The translations under genes and the position numbers were made by a program. Source: CAZCTO01 sp964501725 (GTDB lineage: Bacteria; Bacillota; Clostridia; Saccharofermentanales; Saccharofermentanaceae). Taken from it: DNA of 64,000 bases. The first letter of the stretch is position 1. Each line of letters starts with the position of its first letter. Under the pieces are notes generated by a model. The model saw only the letters and a list, made by a program, of their open reading frames with translations. It was not told the origin of the DNA and searched no databases. Of the stretch, positions 27,491 to 36,766 are shown one piece after another. Where the stretch lies: assembly GCA_964501725.1 (NCBI GenBank), contig CAZCTO010000012.1, forward strand, positions 7,348 to 71,347, given 5' to 3'.

Positions 27491-28828
27491 TTACGGTTCG
27501 AGACGGTTCATGTCCCGCGGGAAAAGCGAGCAGGATCGCACATTACTGTCATCCAGAAGCTTCATGCAGAGACGCTCCAGTCCGAGGCCGAGTCCGCCGT
27601 GAGGCGGCATGCCGTACTTGTGAATCATCAGGTAATTCGTAAATCCTTCCGGATCCAGACCTTTGGCGACCATCTTGTCGACCTGCGTTTGATAATCATG
27701 GATACGCTGGCCGCCGGTGGTGATCTCCATTCCCCTGAAAAGCAGGTCGAAGGAAAGCGTGAAGGTCGGGTCCTCCGGATCGTTCATCGCATAAAACGGT
27801 CTCTTCTTCGTCGGATAATGCGTTACAAAAACGAATTCGCTTCCGTGCTTTTCGAGGAAATAGCGGCTGATCAGTTGCTCTTCCACAGGCTCCAGATCAA
27901 AAGGATCCCTGATCTTGTGACCGTATTCCGCGGCAATCAGTTCCTTTGCCTGCCGAAAACGAACGGTCGGAATGGTTTCACAGGAAGGAAGGTTCACGCC
28001 GAGGTCTTTGCACTCCTTCGCGCAGTCCCGCGCAAGCAGTTTCAAAATATACTGCAGGCAGGCTGTTTCCATATTCATAATGTCGGTGAAATCCTTAATG
28101 TATCCCATCTCGAAATCGAGACTGACGTATTCGTTCAGATGCCGAACCGTGCTGTGTTTTTCGGCGCGAAAAACCGGGCCGATTTCATACACGCGCTCAA
28201 ACACGCCGACCATCGTCTGCTTGTAAAACTGCGGGCTTTGCGCAAGAAACGCTTTCTTTCCGAAATAGTCCATACGAAAAACATTCGTGCCGCCTTCCGC
28301 GTTACCGCCTACAATCTTTGGCGTGCGGATGTCCGTGAATCCGTTCTGATCCAGAAACTCTCTGAAACCGCGAACGATGGCCGCCTGAATACGGAAACGC
28401 GCCCGCATTTCTCCGGAACGAAGCGTGATCGGCCGGTTGGATAAATCGGTGTCGAGATTGACACCGAGCTTAAATTTCTTGGAAATATTGACGGGCATTG
28501 CCTCGGCGGGAAAGGACAGAATTGTGATCTTCTCCGGTATAATTTCCACGCCGCCCGGGGCGCGTTCTTCGACTCTCGCAGTACCGGTAATTTCAACGGT
28601 ACATTCAAACGCCAGGGCTCCGAAAGTATCTTGCATTTCCGGCGTTTTCTCGAGAACACACTGAACCAGTCCTTCCGGAATCCGGATAATCAGAAACGCA
28701 AAGTCTCCCATGTCGCGGATGTTGTGAACGGCGCCGTGAAGGACGGCGGGCAAATGACTGACGGCAGCATTCAACAGTCCGTCAAAGGTTGAAACCTTAA
28801 GAATATCTTTACCGGACATGTACTCCAT
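27491..28828 (-). CDS. aspS: Aspartate--tRNA(Asn/Asp) ligase, archaeal type
   Basis: Class II synthetase of 445 residues. It lacks the large bacterial insertion (bacterial AspRS is about 590), so it is the archaeal/eukaryotic-like form. An N-terminal OB fold (about 1-110) is followed by motif 2 (FRAEKHSTVRHLNEY) and motif 3 (GLGLGLERL) with the C-terminal FPRD. ATG 28828 is preferred: AAGGGGG lies 9 bases upstream. As first gene before gatCAB it probably charges tRNA(Asn) with Asp for later amidation, i.e. a non-discriminating enzyme; this is inferred from context and known clostridial cases. Whether a second, bacterial-type aspS exists elsewhere cannot be seen. Confidence 0.92.
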   Translation of the reverse strand: MEYMSGKDILKVSTFDGLLNAAVSHLPAVLHGAVHNIRDMGDFAFLIIRIPEGLVQCVLEKTPEMQDTFGALAFECTVEITGTARVEERAPGGVEIIPEKITILSFPAEAMPVNISKKFKLGVNLDTDLSNRPITLRSGEMRARFRIQAAIVRGFREFLDQNGFTDIRTPKIVGGNAEGGTNVFRMDYFGKKAFLAQSPQFYKQTMVGVFERVYEIGPVFRAEKHSTVRHLNEYVSLDFEMGYIKDFTDIMNMETACLQYILKLLARDCAKECKDLGVNLPSCETIPTVRFRQAKELIAAEYGHKIRDPFDLEPVEEQLISRYFLEKHGSEFVFVTHYPTKKRPFYAMNDPEDPTFTLSFDLLFRGMEITTGGQRIHDYQTQVDKMVAKGLDPEGFTNYLMIHKYGMPPHGGLGLGLERLCMKLLDDSNVRSCSLFPRDMNRLEP

Positions 28829-28882
28829 AACCGAATGCCCCCTTGTGTCATTTTCTCGCAAATTCTCTTTTTTATTCACAGA

Positions 28883-28911
28883 ATTTTACCACTTAAGCGG
28901 TGGACTCGCAA
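28883..28911 (-). promoter_or_regulatory. Predicted promoter of aspS-gatCAB
   Basis: Minus strand TTGCGA (complement of 28906-28911) and TAAAAT (28883-28888), 17 bases apart. The spacer holds a near-palindrome CCGCTTAAGTGG that could be an operator, though no regulator is evident. Confidence 0.5.
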
Positions 28912-28946
28912 TAAAAATCCGGCTGATCGATTCACTATTTACACAA

Positions 28947-28992
28947 ACATGCTCCGCTTTCGGCTCCATCGCCGAAAAAAAGCGGAGCATGT
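28947..28992. terminator. Long inverted repeat downstream of the alcohol dehydrogenase gene
   Basis: ACATGCTCCGC (28947-28957) with GCGGAGCATGT (28982-28992), inside which TTTCGGC pairs with GCCGAAA; a few bulged A separate the stems. It probably ends the minus-strand dehydrogenase transcript, but the following T-run is weak. Confidence 0.5.
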
Positions 28993-29023
28993 GAACCCCT
29001 TTCCGGGTGATTGATCCGAAAAC

Positions 29024-30193
29024 TCAGAAAGCCAGTTTATATATTTCGGCAGCCGCCTTATCATCAATCGGTACAAAGCTTCCCATCGTGCCGCCGTTAA
29101 GTCCCAGATGCTCTACAAGGTAAGGGATGTCCTCCTGCCGTCCGCCGATTTCACCCATCCGGATCGGAAGCCCGCATGAGCTCCAGAATTTTTCGAGCCG
29201 TGTAATTCCCAGACGTGCCGTTCTCTCGGGATTTGAAAAATCCATGTTGCAACCGAACACGCGGACAGCCATTTGCGCAAAACGCATCACGTCGTGAGAC
29301 AATGTAAATTTCATCCATGCCGGAAACACGACCGCCAAACCGGCTCCGTGCGTGGCTCCGTACAAAGCGGACAACTCATGTTCCAGGCCGTGACTGCTCC
29401 AGTCCTGTTTGCGGCCGACACCGACAATATTATTGTGCGCCACCATTCCCGCCCACATGATGTTGGCACGCGCATCGTAATCGTCCGGATTCGCGAGTGC
29501 TTTCGGAACTTCGTTCAACATGGTAAGAAGCAAGGCCTCACATAGCCGGTCTGTTGTTTCAACATTTGCTGTATTGGTGAAATATCTCTCGAAAACATGC
29601 GCCATGATATCCGCCGCCCCGGCAGCTGTCTGGTACGGAGGAAGGGTCTGTGTCAGCGCCGGATTCAAAATCGAGAAAACCGGCCGGATAATGTCGTTGC
29701 TGTAGCCTCTTTTAAAATTACCGTCTGTCTTGGTAATAACCGAACTCTCTGAGCCCTCTGATCCCGCCGCGGCAATCGTCAGCACCGTTGCAACCGGAAG
29801 CGCCTTCTCCGCCTGCTTTTTCCCTGCATAAAAATCCCAGAAATCCCCGTCATAACAAACGCCCATGGCAATCGCTTTGGCGGAATCAATGGCAGAACCG
29901 CCGCCGACGGCAAGGATAAAGTCCACACCTTCTTTTTTACAGAGTTCAATTCCTTCGTATACCTTGGTGTCGACCGGGTTTGGCAGCACCCCGCCAAGCT
30001 CGACAAACTCGATGCCTGCCGCGGTAACGGATTGCTTCACTCTGTCGAGCAGTCCGGAACGAACGACAGAACCGCCGCCGTAATGAAGGAGAATTTTCTT
30101 CGCACCGAATCTTACTGCAAGTTCACCGGCTTGATTTTCCGTGTCTTTTCCAAAAACAAACTTTGTCGGACTGTGAAACATAAAATTATCCAT
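29024..30193 (-). CDS. Iron-containing alcohol dehydrogenase (butanol/lactaldehyde type)
   Basis: Group III NAD(P)-dependent alcohol dehydrogenase, 389 residues, starting MDNFMFHSPTKFVFGKDTEN with GGAGG upstream. The nucleotide motif GGGSAIDSAKAIA lies in the N-terminal half. The metal-ligand histidines are in SSHGLEHELSALYGATHG. Overall it resembles the YugJ/BdhA butanol-dehydrogenase branch, which reduces aldehydes to alcohols in anaerobes. Monocistronic by spacing. The exact substrate is unknown. Confidence 0.92.
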   Translation of the reverse strand: MDNFMFHSPTKFVFGKDTENQAGELAVRFGAKKILLHYGGGSVVRSGLLDRVKQSVTAAGIEFVELGGVLPNPVDTKVYEGIELCKKEGVDFILAVGGGSAIDSAKAIAMGVCYDGDFWDFYAGKKQAEKALPVATVLTIAAAGSEGSESSVITKTDGNFKRGYSNDIIRPVFSILNPALTQTLPPYQTAAGAADIMAHVFERYFTNTANVETTDRLCEALLLTMLNEVPKALANPDDYDARANIMWAGMVAHNNIVGVGRKQDWSSHGLEHELSALYGATHGAGLAVVFPAWMKFTLSHDVMRFAQMAVRVFGCNMDFSNPERTARLGITRLEKFWSSCGLPIRMGEIGGRQEDIPYLVEHLGLNGGTMGSFVPIDDKAAAEIYKLAF

Positions 30194-30270
30194 TGGTATA
30201 TCCTCCGTTATGAATTGCAAATTCATTCTTTTGAATTTCTGCTTTTGTCTTCGCCTTGCCGTGTATCCGT

Positions 30271-30308
30271 AAAAAACGCGCCTATGAGTATTTTCTCACA
30301 GACGCGCT
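30271..30308 (-). terminator. Rho-independent terminator of the parvulin lipoprotein gene
   Basis: On the minus strand GCGCGTCTGTGAG and CTCATAGGCGCG form a GC-rich stem with a small mismatch, followed by TTTTTT (complement of 30271-30276). Confidence 0.75.
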
Positions 30309-30355
30309 GTTTTCAGAAGTAAAGAAGGATTCTGTTTACAAAACGTTTCCCTTGT

Positions 30356-31486
30356 TTATTGTTCAACCAACATAAACTCCGGCAAAGCAGCCTTGGCATC
30401 CACAATGTCAGACAGTGCGTTTTGGGCTATCGTTGACTTCTCATCATCGGTCGCTGTTGTCTTTCCGACATAAAACATAACATGAAATCCGTAGTCGGTC
30501 TGAACTATGCCTGTGTCGCCGACTTTGCGAGCGGGATCATAGCACCACTGCTCAAATTCAGGCACCATCATGCCTTTTGATACGACGTATTCTGAGGCTT
30601 CCGCCGCAACCTTGGCTGTAAAATCACGGTCTCCGGCAAGAACCATGTCATCATATGAATAAATGGCTGCCAGTGTCGCCTCCGCTTTTGCCTTAGCTTC
30701 CGATATTTCTTCTTTGGTTGCATTATCCGCTTCCGTTTTTGAGTTTCTCACTGCCTTATAAAGAATATGACGAACGGTCGGAAGCTGAATTTCTTCATCC
30801 GAGAAATCATAATTGGCGATATACTCGGCAAGGTACTGATCCGCAAGCTGATATACCTCTAAAATTGCTCTGTAGCGTTCAAGCGTCATATTGTCGCCAA
30901 AATACTGGCTGACAAATCCGTCACCGGTCATACCCGCTGTCTCGGCTTGAGTGATGATATTCTTGATGGATGATTCAATGTCATCCTTTTTCTCCTTGGA
31001 AAGAACAATGCCGTTCTCCTCGGCAAGGGCAGACAAAAGGTATCTTCTCTGGATATCTTTCTTTACATATGAATTCAGATAATCCGCCCATGTACCGTTA
31101 TCGAGATACTCACAAGAAGCGGTCAAGTCGATCATTCCCTTTTCCGTTGAAGGATAGTACCCGTAATATGCATACTGGGAAAACGACGTGAAGCCGTTAA
31201 TCATATAGAAGTTGAACTCACCGGCACTGATTGCATTACCGTTAATCGTATATGTCTTATTCAGCAGAACTACGAGTGTCGCGTCATACAAAGATTCCAG
31301 CGGAACCCCCCCGCTGACCGGCGCAGCAGACGAAACGGTGCCGGAGGCAGATGCTTTGGCTGATGAGGATCCTGAAGTTGATGTCTCTTTCTTATCTTTG
31401 TCACAACCTGCAAGCAGTGTGGTCGATGAGACAGCGATGACTGTCGCGACAAACAAACCGATTGCTCTCTTCAATGTCATATTCAT
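30356..31486 (-). CDS. Parvulin-type peptidyl-prolyl isomerase lipoprotein (PrsA-like)
   Basis: Secreted foldase of 376 residues. ATG 31486 follows AAGGAG; the signal peptide ends in lipobox LLAGC with lipidated C28. A Ser/Ala-rich tether comes next, then a SurA_N-like helical domain and a parvulin rotamase region that includes VRHIL and YGFHVMFYVGK in the last third. PrsA-type lipoproteins assist folding of exported proteins at the outer face of the membrane. A longer upstream frame lacks a ribosome site. It is a single gene with its own terminator. Confidence 0.85.
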   Translation of the reverse strand: MNMTLKRAIGLFVATVIAVSSTTLLAGCDKDKKETSTSGSSSAKASASGTVSSAAPVSGGVPLESLYDATLVVLLNKTYTINGNAISAGEFNFYMINGFTSFSQYAYYGYYPSTEKGMIDLTASCEYLDNGTWADYLNSYVKKDIQRRYLLSALAEENGIVLSKEKKDDIESSIKNIITQAETAGMTGDGFVSQYFGDNMTLERYRAILEVYQLADQYLAEYIANYDFSDEEIQLPTVRHILYKAVRNSKTEADNATKEEISEAKAKAEATLAAIYSYDDMVLAGDRDFTAKVAAEASEYVVSKGMMVPEFEQWCYDPARKVGDTGIVQTDYGFHVMFYVGKTTATDDEKSTIAQNALSDIVDAKAALPEFMLVEQ

Positions 31487-31599
31487 AAAAATCTCCTTCT
31501 TTATACGTAAGCGGATAAATGGCATTATATCACAGGAAAGCAAGCCCATCTCCCGCGATAGCGGCAAAATAGCGGCAATTTCATGTGTTCAACCCTTAG

Positions 31600-32364
31600 T
31601 TATGAGAGTTCAAGAAAAATCGGACAGTGGTCCGAGCCTTGGATATCCGAGAGCATTCCGGCGTCAATCACACGCTCCGACAATGCCTCATCCGTGAAAA
31701 AGTAATCAATTCTCCATCCGACATTCCGGCTTCGTGCAAACGTTTTATAGGACCACCAGGTGTACATTTCCTTCTTATCCGGATAAAGAAGCCGAAACGT
31801 ATCCGTTAGCCCTCTTTCAGCGAAAAGGTCCATGTAGGCGCGCTCTTCAGGCAGAAAACCCGAGGTTTTGGAATTTGCGGAGGGGTTCGAAAGATCAATC
31901 TCCCTGTGTGCCGTATTCACATCCCCGCAGACGATGACATTTCTTCCTTCGTCCATTTGCCGGCCGACCTTTTCGAGAAAGCAGTCGTAAAATGCCAGCT
32001 TAAAATCCACTCTTTCCTGTCCTTGCCCGCCGTTGGGAAAGTATATGTTGTAAAGAATGAATTCTCCGAAATCCAACTCAATGGTACGTCCTTCATGATC
32101 AAATCGTTCGTCTCCGAGGCCGTACGAGACGCTTACGGGCGGGATTCGGGTATACACCGCCGTCCCGGAATAACCTTTCCGCTCGGCACTGTGAAAAAAA
32201 GCGGAATAACCCGGAATCTCCCGAATCTCCGGCGGAATCTGATCCTCCAGTGCCTTGATTTCCTGAAGACATACAATATCGGCATCAAAAGAAAAAAGGC
32301 TCTCGGCAAACCCCTTTTGTGCCACTGCTCGAATTCCGTTGACGTTCCAACTGATCAGCCGCAT
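31600..32364 (-). CDS. Exodeoxyribonuclease III (AP endonuclease family)
   Basis: DNA-repair nuclease that cuts at abasic sites and trims 3' ends. The 254 residues start MRLISWNVNGIRA with GAGGTGAG upstream. Active-site motifs: N in SWNVNGIR, catalytic Glu in LQEIKA, GDVNTAH, and the C-terminal GSDHCPI. This is the ExoA/Xth branch of Mg2+-dependent EEP nucleases. It is divergent from the thioredoxin-reductase-like gene, with an 86-base gap. Confidence 0.95.
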   Translation of the reverse strand: MRLISWNVNGIRAVAQKGFAESLFSFDADIVCLQEIKALEDQIPPEIREIPGYSAFFHSAERKGYSGTAVYTRIPPVSVSYGLGDERFDHEGRTIELDFGEFILYNIYFPNGGQGQERVDFKLAFYDCFLEKVGRQMDEGRNVIVCGDVNTAHREIDLSNPSANSKTSGFLPEERAYMDLFAERGLTDTFRLLYPDKKEMYTWWSYKTFARSRNVGWRIDYFFTDEALSERVIDAGMLSDIQGSDHCPIFLELS

Positions 32365-32450
32365 ACTCACCTCACAAATACATCGACAAACCCCAGGTTT
32401 TTTGTTTTCATTATAGCAGAGGATCTTCCTTGAACAGTGAGGTAATATAT

Positions 32451-33419
32451 ATGAATAATTCTTCCGAATCTCAATCACAACCATTAACCGCCGAAGAGGC
32501 TTTGGAGAAATACTCAACCACTCCGGTTGATGTCGCAATCGTCGGCGGCGGTCCTGCCGGCTATTCCGCGGCGATTAACGCCGCAAACCGCGGTCGAAGT
32601 GTTCTCATCCTCTCCGGTGATTATAAGAACAGTTATCTTTACAAAGCCTCCGTCATCGAAAACATGCCCGGCTTCCCCGGCAAAAGCGGCGCCGAAATCC
32701 TGGAAGCATTCCGGGATCACGCGCTCGCCTTCGGCGCTGTCGAAGTCCGCGCACAAGTGCTCATGATCATGCCGTTTCCGACCGATGACGGATCTTCACT
32801 ATTCCAGATTGCCTCCGGAAACACCCTGCTGTTAGCACGTTCCTGCATTCTTGCGACCGGCGTTTCCGCCTTTAAACCCTATCCGGGCGAGGACACCTAT
32901 CTGGGCCGCGGCGTCAGTTACTGTGCCACGTGCGACGGAATGCTCTATCGCGGCAAAAACGTCTGCGTCATCGGCAAGTCTCCCGATGCCGTGGAAGAAG
33001 CCGTCCATCTTTCTAAAATCGGCTGCCTTGTTCACTTCTTTGCTTCCTCGGCGGATCTGAAGAAGTGGTCAGGCGTATTACCGGAAAACACTTTCGAGGA
33101 GATTACCGCTTCGTCTTCCTTTTCCGTTGAAGGCGAGCAAACCGTGACCGCCCTTATAGCCGACGGAAAAAAGATCCCTGCCGACGGCGTTTTTATCCTG
33201 CGCGCCTCCATCGCTCCGGATGCCCTTGTTCCCGGAATAGAGCTTGAGGACGCTCATCTTCGCGTCTCCCGCAATATGGAGACCTCCGTTCCCGGTGTCT
33301 TCGCGGCCGGTGACTGCACCGGCAAGCCTCTCCAAATTGCCAAAGCTCTCGGGGAAGGCCTGATCGCCGCCCTTTCCGCCGACTCCTTTATTTCCGCACA
33401 GGAAGCCCGGCCTCACTAA
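32451..33419 (+). CDS. Thioredoxin-reductase-like FAD/NAD(P) disulfide oxidoreductase
   Basis: Flavoprotein of 322 residues; ATG 32451 follows GAGG, and an upstream TTG frame is less likely. The FAD motif GGGPAG is at 32-37, the redox pair C158-A-T-C161 lies in the expected thioredoxin-reductase position, and the C-terminal FAD motif is GVFAAGDCTG. The second nucleotide-binding site reads VIGKSPDA where ordinary TrxB has GGGNSA, so pyridine-nucleotide use may differ (ferredoxin- or other donor-dependent enzymes are known). It is followed 22 bases later by an asparaginase gene. Confidence 0.88.
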   Translation: MNNSSESQSQPLTAEEALEKYSTTPVDVAIVGGGPAGYSAAINAANRGRSVLILSGDYKNSYLYKASVIENMPGFPGKSGAEILEAFRDHALAFGAVEVRAQVLMIMPFPTDDGSSLFQIASGNTLLLARSCILATGVSAFKPYPGEDTYLGRGVSYCATCDGMLYRGKNVCVIGKSPDAVEEAVHLSKIGCLVHFFASSADLKKWSGVLPENTFEEITASSSFSVEGEQTVTALIADGKKIPADGVFILRASIAPDALVPGIELEDAHLRVSRNMETSVPGVFAAGDCTGKPLQIAKALGEGLIAALSADSFISAQEARPH

Positions 33420-33441
33420 GGCTGCAGCAAGGAGGTCCCGC

Positions 33442-34461
33442 ATGTCTGCACCCGCTCCCAAAAAAATCCTGATGCTCTTCACCGGCGGCACCATCTCCTC
33501 GCGCCTCCACAACCAAACCGTCGAACTCGGCACCGCGCCGTTCGCACTACTCTCTTCGTTGCGAACGAAAAACATCGGTTTCGACATCCTCGAACCGATC
33601 AGCGTCCTTTCCGAAAACATCACCCCGGAAATGTACCGGGTGCTGTTTACCGTGATTGCCGACGCCTTTTCCCCCCGCAAACATTCCGGAATCCTCATCG
33701 CTCACGGCACGGACACGCTGGCATTTACGGCGCATCTCGCCCAACTTCTGCTGTCCGGATTGCCCGTCCCCGTCGTGCTTTTCGGAAGTAAACTCCCTCC
33801 GGATCATCCGGAAAGCGATGCCTCGACCAATTTGAAAGCCGCCCTTACCCTTCTGACACAGGTGAACCGCGGTGTCTATGTCGTCGGGCGTACCGCTTCC
33901 CGAAAAACCCTCGTCCACCACGCCGACCTCGTCCAAAGCGCCGATCCCGTCACCGATGATTTCCCAAGTTACAAGAATAAAATTGCCGGACAAATCGTCA
34001 GGAACACCTTTGTCCCGAATTCCGATTCCCCTCTCCCGCCGATCTTTCAAAATGCCGGGGAATGGCTGTCCGCGCTGCGCCTCCTTCCCCTTCTGCCTCC
34101 CGAGCAAACCGTCCTTTGCCTCCCTGCCGCCGCCTGCACAAACGCTGAAAACTACCGCGTCAGCTCCCCTTCATTCCGGTTCGTTCTCGCGGAGCCCTAT
34201 CACTCCGGAACCGCAAACGCCCTATCCGAAACCAATCCCTATTCCCTTCTTTTTCTGAAAAAAGCCTGCGATGCTCACAGAAAAAGACTCTTCCTCGGCC
34301 CCTCGTCCTCCGGAAAAGCCCTCTACTCAACAACAGCCTCCCTCCTCTCCTCCGGCATCACACCGATTCCCGATATGCCCTTCGAATCTGCCTGGGCAAT
34401 CCTGATGCTATGCACCTGGCTCGGAAAAGATCCGGAGAAGTATTTAGGAAGCGATGATTAG
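33442..34461 (+). CDS. Asparaginase-family amidohydrolase
   Basis: Hydrolyses asparagine (possibly glutamine) to the acid plus ammonia. The 339-residue protein has the first threonine motif TGGTISS (about 14-20) and the second, AHGTDTLAFTA (about 95), both near the expected positions of the type I/II asparaginase fold. No signal peptide is visible, so it is probably cytoplasmic. A strong AAGGAGG precedes ATG 33442; it is likely co-transcribed with the preceding flavoprotein. This gene and its neighbour are visibly richer in GC at third positions than genes around 36-37 kb. Confidence 0.9.
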   Translation: MSAPAPKKILMLFTGGTISSRLHNQTVELGTAPFALLSSLRTKNIGFDILEPISVLSENITPEMYRVLFTVIADAFSPRKHSGILIAHGTDTLAFTAHLAQLLLSGLPVPVVLFGSKLPPDHPESDASTNLKAALTLLTQVNRGVYVVGRTASRKTLVHHADLVQSADPVTDDFPSYKNKIAGQIVRNTFVPNSDSPLPPIFQNAGEWLSALRLLPLLPPEQTVLCLPAAACTNAENYRVSSPSFRFVLAEPYHSGTANALSETNPYSLLFLKKACDAHRKRLFLGPSSSGKALYSTTASLLSSGITPIPDMPFESAWAILMLCTWLGKDPEKYLGSDD

Positions 34462-34618
34462 GACTTTTAGGCTCGTTTCCGGCGATATGCAGTGATGAGC
34501 GAAATAGCGGACTCAGTAGAAGCATGATTGAATATCGGAAGTGGCGCCTTATCCTTGATATAAGCCGCTCTACAGCAAACGAAACCATTACTGCGAGTTT
34601 TTCACTATAATGCCGCTT

Positions 34619-34775
34619 TTATACGTATTTTAGACCTCGGGAAGCTCCTTGAGAGGCGAGGATTGCGTATAATTCCGGCTTTCTTTCTGTTTTTATACGC
34701 ATTTCGGAGTGCGAGAGACCATTGCGGAGCCAAGGATTACGTATAATTCAGGCCATTTCGATGTTTTTATATGTA
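34619..34775. repeat. GCGTATAA palindrome array, 74-bp period (small)
   Basis: TGCGTATAA (34664-34672) pairs with TTATACGCA (34693-34701), and TACGTATAA (34738-34746) with TTATATGTA (34767-34775). The right arm of an older copy is at 34619-34627. Right arms end at 34627, 34701 and 34775, exactly 74 bases apart. Arms, spacer length and period match the array at 54217-54482. Confidence 0.75.
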
Positions 34776-34892
34776 TCTGTCTGAAATGTTTATTAATATA
34801 TACCAATTGTAGTGCTTTTTTTCTGTTCTCTTGTGTTCGGTTTTAGAGTACATCTTCGTTTTCCGCGAGCAAAAGCAAAATCCAAGATCTTC

Positions 34893-35253
34893 TTCCGAGC
34901 GGATGAAAACAGCAAATACACTTTAGGAATCGACTTGTCTCTTTCATCCTCCATTCGGAAGATGAACACCTCGTTTTGGCGACATTCGCAGGCGAAGAAA
35001 CGAAAACTATCGTCTCTTGAAATCTAATTTCTTCGCCGAGGACAGGAGACAAAAGAGAAAATTGATTCGAGATTCCCTTCCGCGCGGATGAAGCCTGCAA
35101 ATTTTCTAAGAGGTATGACTACCCTCTTCATCCGCTTTGCTAAAGAATTATTGCCGCGCTTTGAGCGACTTCCGCAGACGAAGTAACGGGTACTCCCGTT
35201 TTTCAAGTCTGCATTCTTCGTCGAGGACCTGAGCGCAAACGCAGCAATAATTC
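34893..35253. repeat. Diverged 185-bp direct repeat with nested inverted repeats
   Basis: TTCCGAGCGGATGAA (34893) and TTCCGCGCGGATGAA (35078) begin two aligned copies; later matches include GCGACATTCGCAGGCGAAG with GCGACTTCCGCAGACGAAG. Inside the copies are perfect inverted pairs: GCGGATGAAG/CTTCATCCGC, AAGAATTATTGC/GCAATAATTCTT and GGCGAAGAAA/TTTCTTCGCC. The second copy runs up to, and slightly over, the 3' end of the DUF1846 gene. Confidence 0.65.
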
Positions 35254-36738
35254 TTATGGATGATACAACTTCTTTGTCTGATACTCCGGTTCGCAGGTAA
35301 TGCTGACGCCGAGTTTCGAAAAGATGTTTTCGTCCACACGGGACAGAATCGTTGAGGAGTGAGCATCGCAGCCGTTCAGTTTTTCGAGCTGTTGAATAGC
35401 TCTTTCGGCCATCGGATTGGTAGCGGCGCAAATGGAGAGCGCAATTAATATTTCATCGGTGTGAAGCCGCGGATTTGAATTTCCCATATGGTTAATTTTC
35501 AGGTCCTGAATCGGTTCAATAACGATCGGAGAGATCAGCGGAAGGTCATGTTGAATACCGGCAAGCTCTTTGAGCGTATTCAAGAGAAGCGCTGCCGAAG
35601 CTCCCAGGAATGACGATGTTTTTCCGGTGATGACGCGACCGTCCGACAGCTCAATCGCAACCACCGGACCGCCGGTTTCCTCCGCGCGCTTGAGAGCGGC
35701 GGAGACCGCGGGGCGATCGGTTGCCTGAATGTTCAGGCGGTTCATCAGGAGGTCTATCTTTGCGACTTCCGCAGGATCGGCAAGTCCTTGCCGGACGGCA
35801 CACTTGGCTTGAAAAAGACGGCGAATGATTTCTCTTTTCGCTGCAGTCGCGCAAACCTCGTCATCCGTTATACAGAAACCGGCCATGTTTACGCCCATAT
35901 CCGTCGGGCTTTTATAAGGAGACTCTCCGAATATACGCTCGAAAATCGCGTGTACAACGGGGTATATTTCCACATCGCGGTTGTAATTGACCGTGGATTT
36001 TCCGTATGCTTCCAGATGGAAGGGATCAATCATATTAATGTCGTTCAGGTCAGCGGTGGCTGCCTCATAGGCAATGTTGACCGGGTGCTGCAGCGGCAGA
36101 TTCCAGATCGGAAACGTCTCGAACTTGGCATATCCGGCATTCACTCCGCGCCTATGCTCATGGTAAAGCTGAGAAAGACAAGTGGCCATTTTCCCTGATC
36201 CGGGACCGGGAGCGGTAACAACCACAAGGGAACGCGTGGTCTCAATATATTCGTTGCGGCCGTAGCCGTCTTCGCTGACGATATTGGCTGTGTTATAAGG
36301 ATAGCCGGAAATCGGATAATGACGAAATATTTTAACACCCAACTGCATCAATCTTTTCTGAAATTTTTCGGCGGACGGCTGAGCCGTCCACTGCGTGATG
36401 ACTACGCTTCCTACAAAAAGTCCGATCCCGGTAAAAGCATCAATAAGGCGCAAAACTTCCTGGTCATAGGTGATGCCGAGATCACCTCTGCGCTTGTTCT
36501 TTTCGATGGCGTCCGCGCTGATAACGATGACAATTTCCGCCTCATCTTTGAGCTTCAGGAGCATTTTAACCTTGCTGTCCGGGGCAAATCCGGGAAGAAC
36601 GCGGGAGGCATGATAATCGTCGAAAAGCTTTCCCCCGAATTCAAGATAAAGCTTTCCCCCGAAACAGTTAATTCTGTCCCGGATGTTCTGTGACTGGAGC
36701 CTTACATACTGATCATTATCAAACCCTTTACAGAACAT
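35254..36738 (-). CDS. DUF1846 (UPF0371) family protein
   Basis: Conserved protein of 494 residues, the full family length, with the hallmark stretch GGKLYLEFGGKLFDDYHASR near the N-terminus and VVTAPGPGSGKMATCLSQLYHE mid-protein, the latter resembling a nucleotide-binding loop. Members are widespread in Firmicutes; structures exist but the cellular function is not established, so none is assigned. ATG 36738 follows GGAGG. The gene is alone on the minus strand; its 3' end meets the repeat region. Confidence 0.92.
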   Translation of the reverse strand: MFCKGFDNDQYVRLQSQNIRDRINCFGGKLYLEFGGKLFDDYHASRVLPGFAPDSKVKMLLKLKDEAEIVIVISADAIEKNKRRGDLGITYDQEVLRLIDAFTGIGLFVGSVVITQWTAQPSAEKFQKRLMQLGVKIFRHYPISGYPYNTANIVSEDGYGRNEYIETTRSLVVVTAPGPGSGKMATCLSQLYHEHRRGVNAGYAKFETFPIWNLPLQHPVNIAYEAATADLNDINMIDPFHLEAYGKSTVNYNRDVEIYPVVHAIFERIFGESPYKSPTDMGVNMAGFCITDDEVCATAAKREIIRRLFQAKCAVRQGLADPAEVAKIDLLMNRLNIQATDRPAVSAALKRAEETGGPVVAIELSDGRVITGKTSSFLGASAALLLNTLKELAGIQHDLPLISPIVIEPIQDLKINHMGNSNPRLHTDEILIALSICAATNPMAERAIQQLEKLNGCDAHSSTILSRVDENIFSKLGVSITCEPEYQTKKLYHP

Positions 36739-36766
36739 TCCGCTATTCCTCCGATTTCATGGAAAA

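Larger units (their letters stand above)
34462..35253. other. Intergenic stretch of about 790 bp filled with repeats
   Basis: No credible gene is seen. The left half carries palindromic units of the GCGTATAA/TTATACGC family; the right half a diverged direct repeat of about 185 bp with nested inverted repeats. Short frames through it lack ribosome sites and composition typical of protein. Confidence 0.7.
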
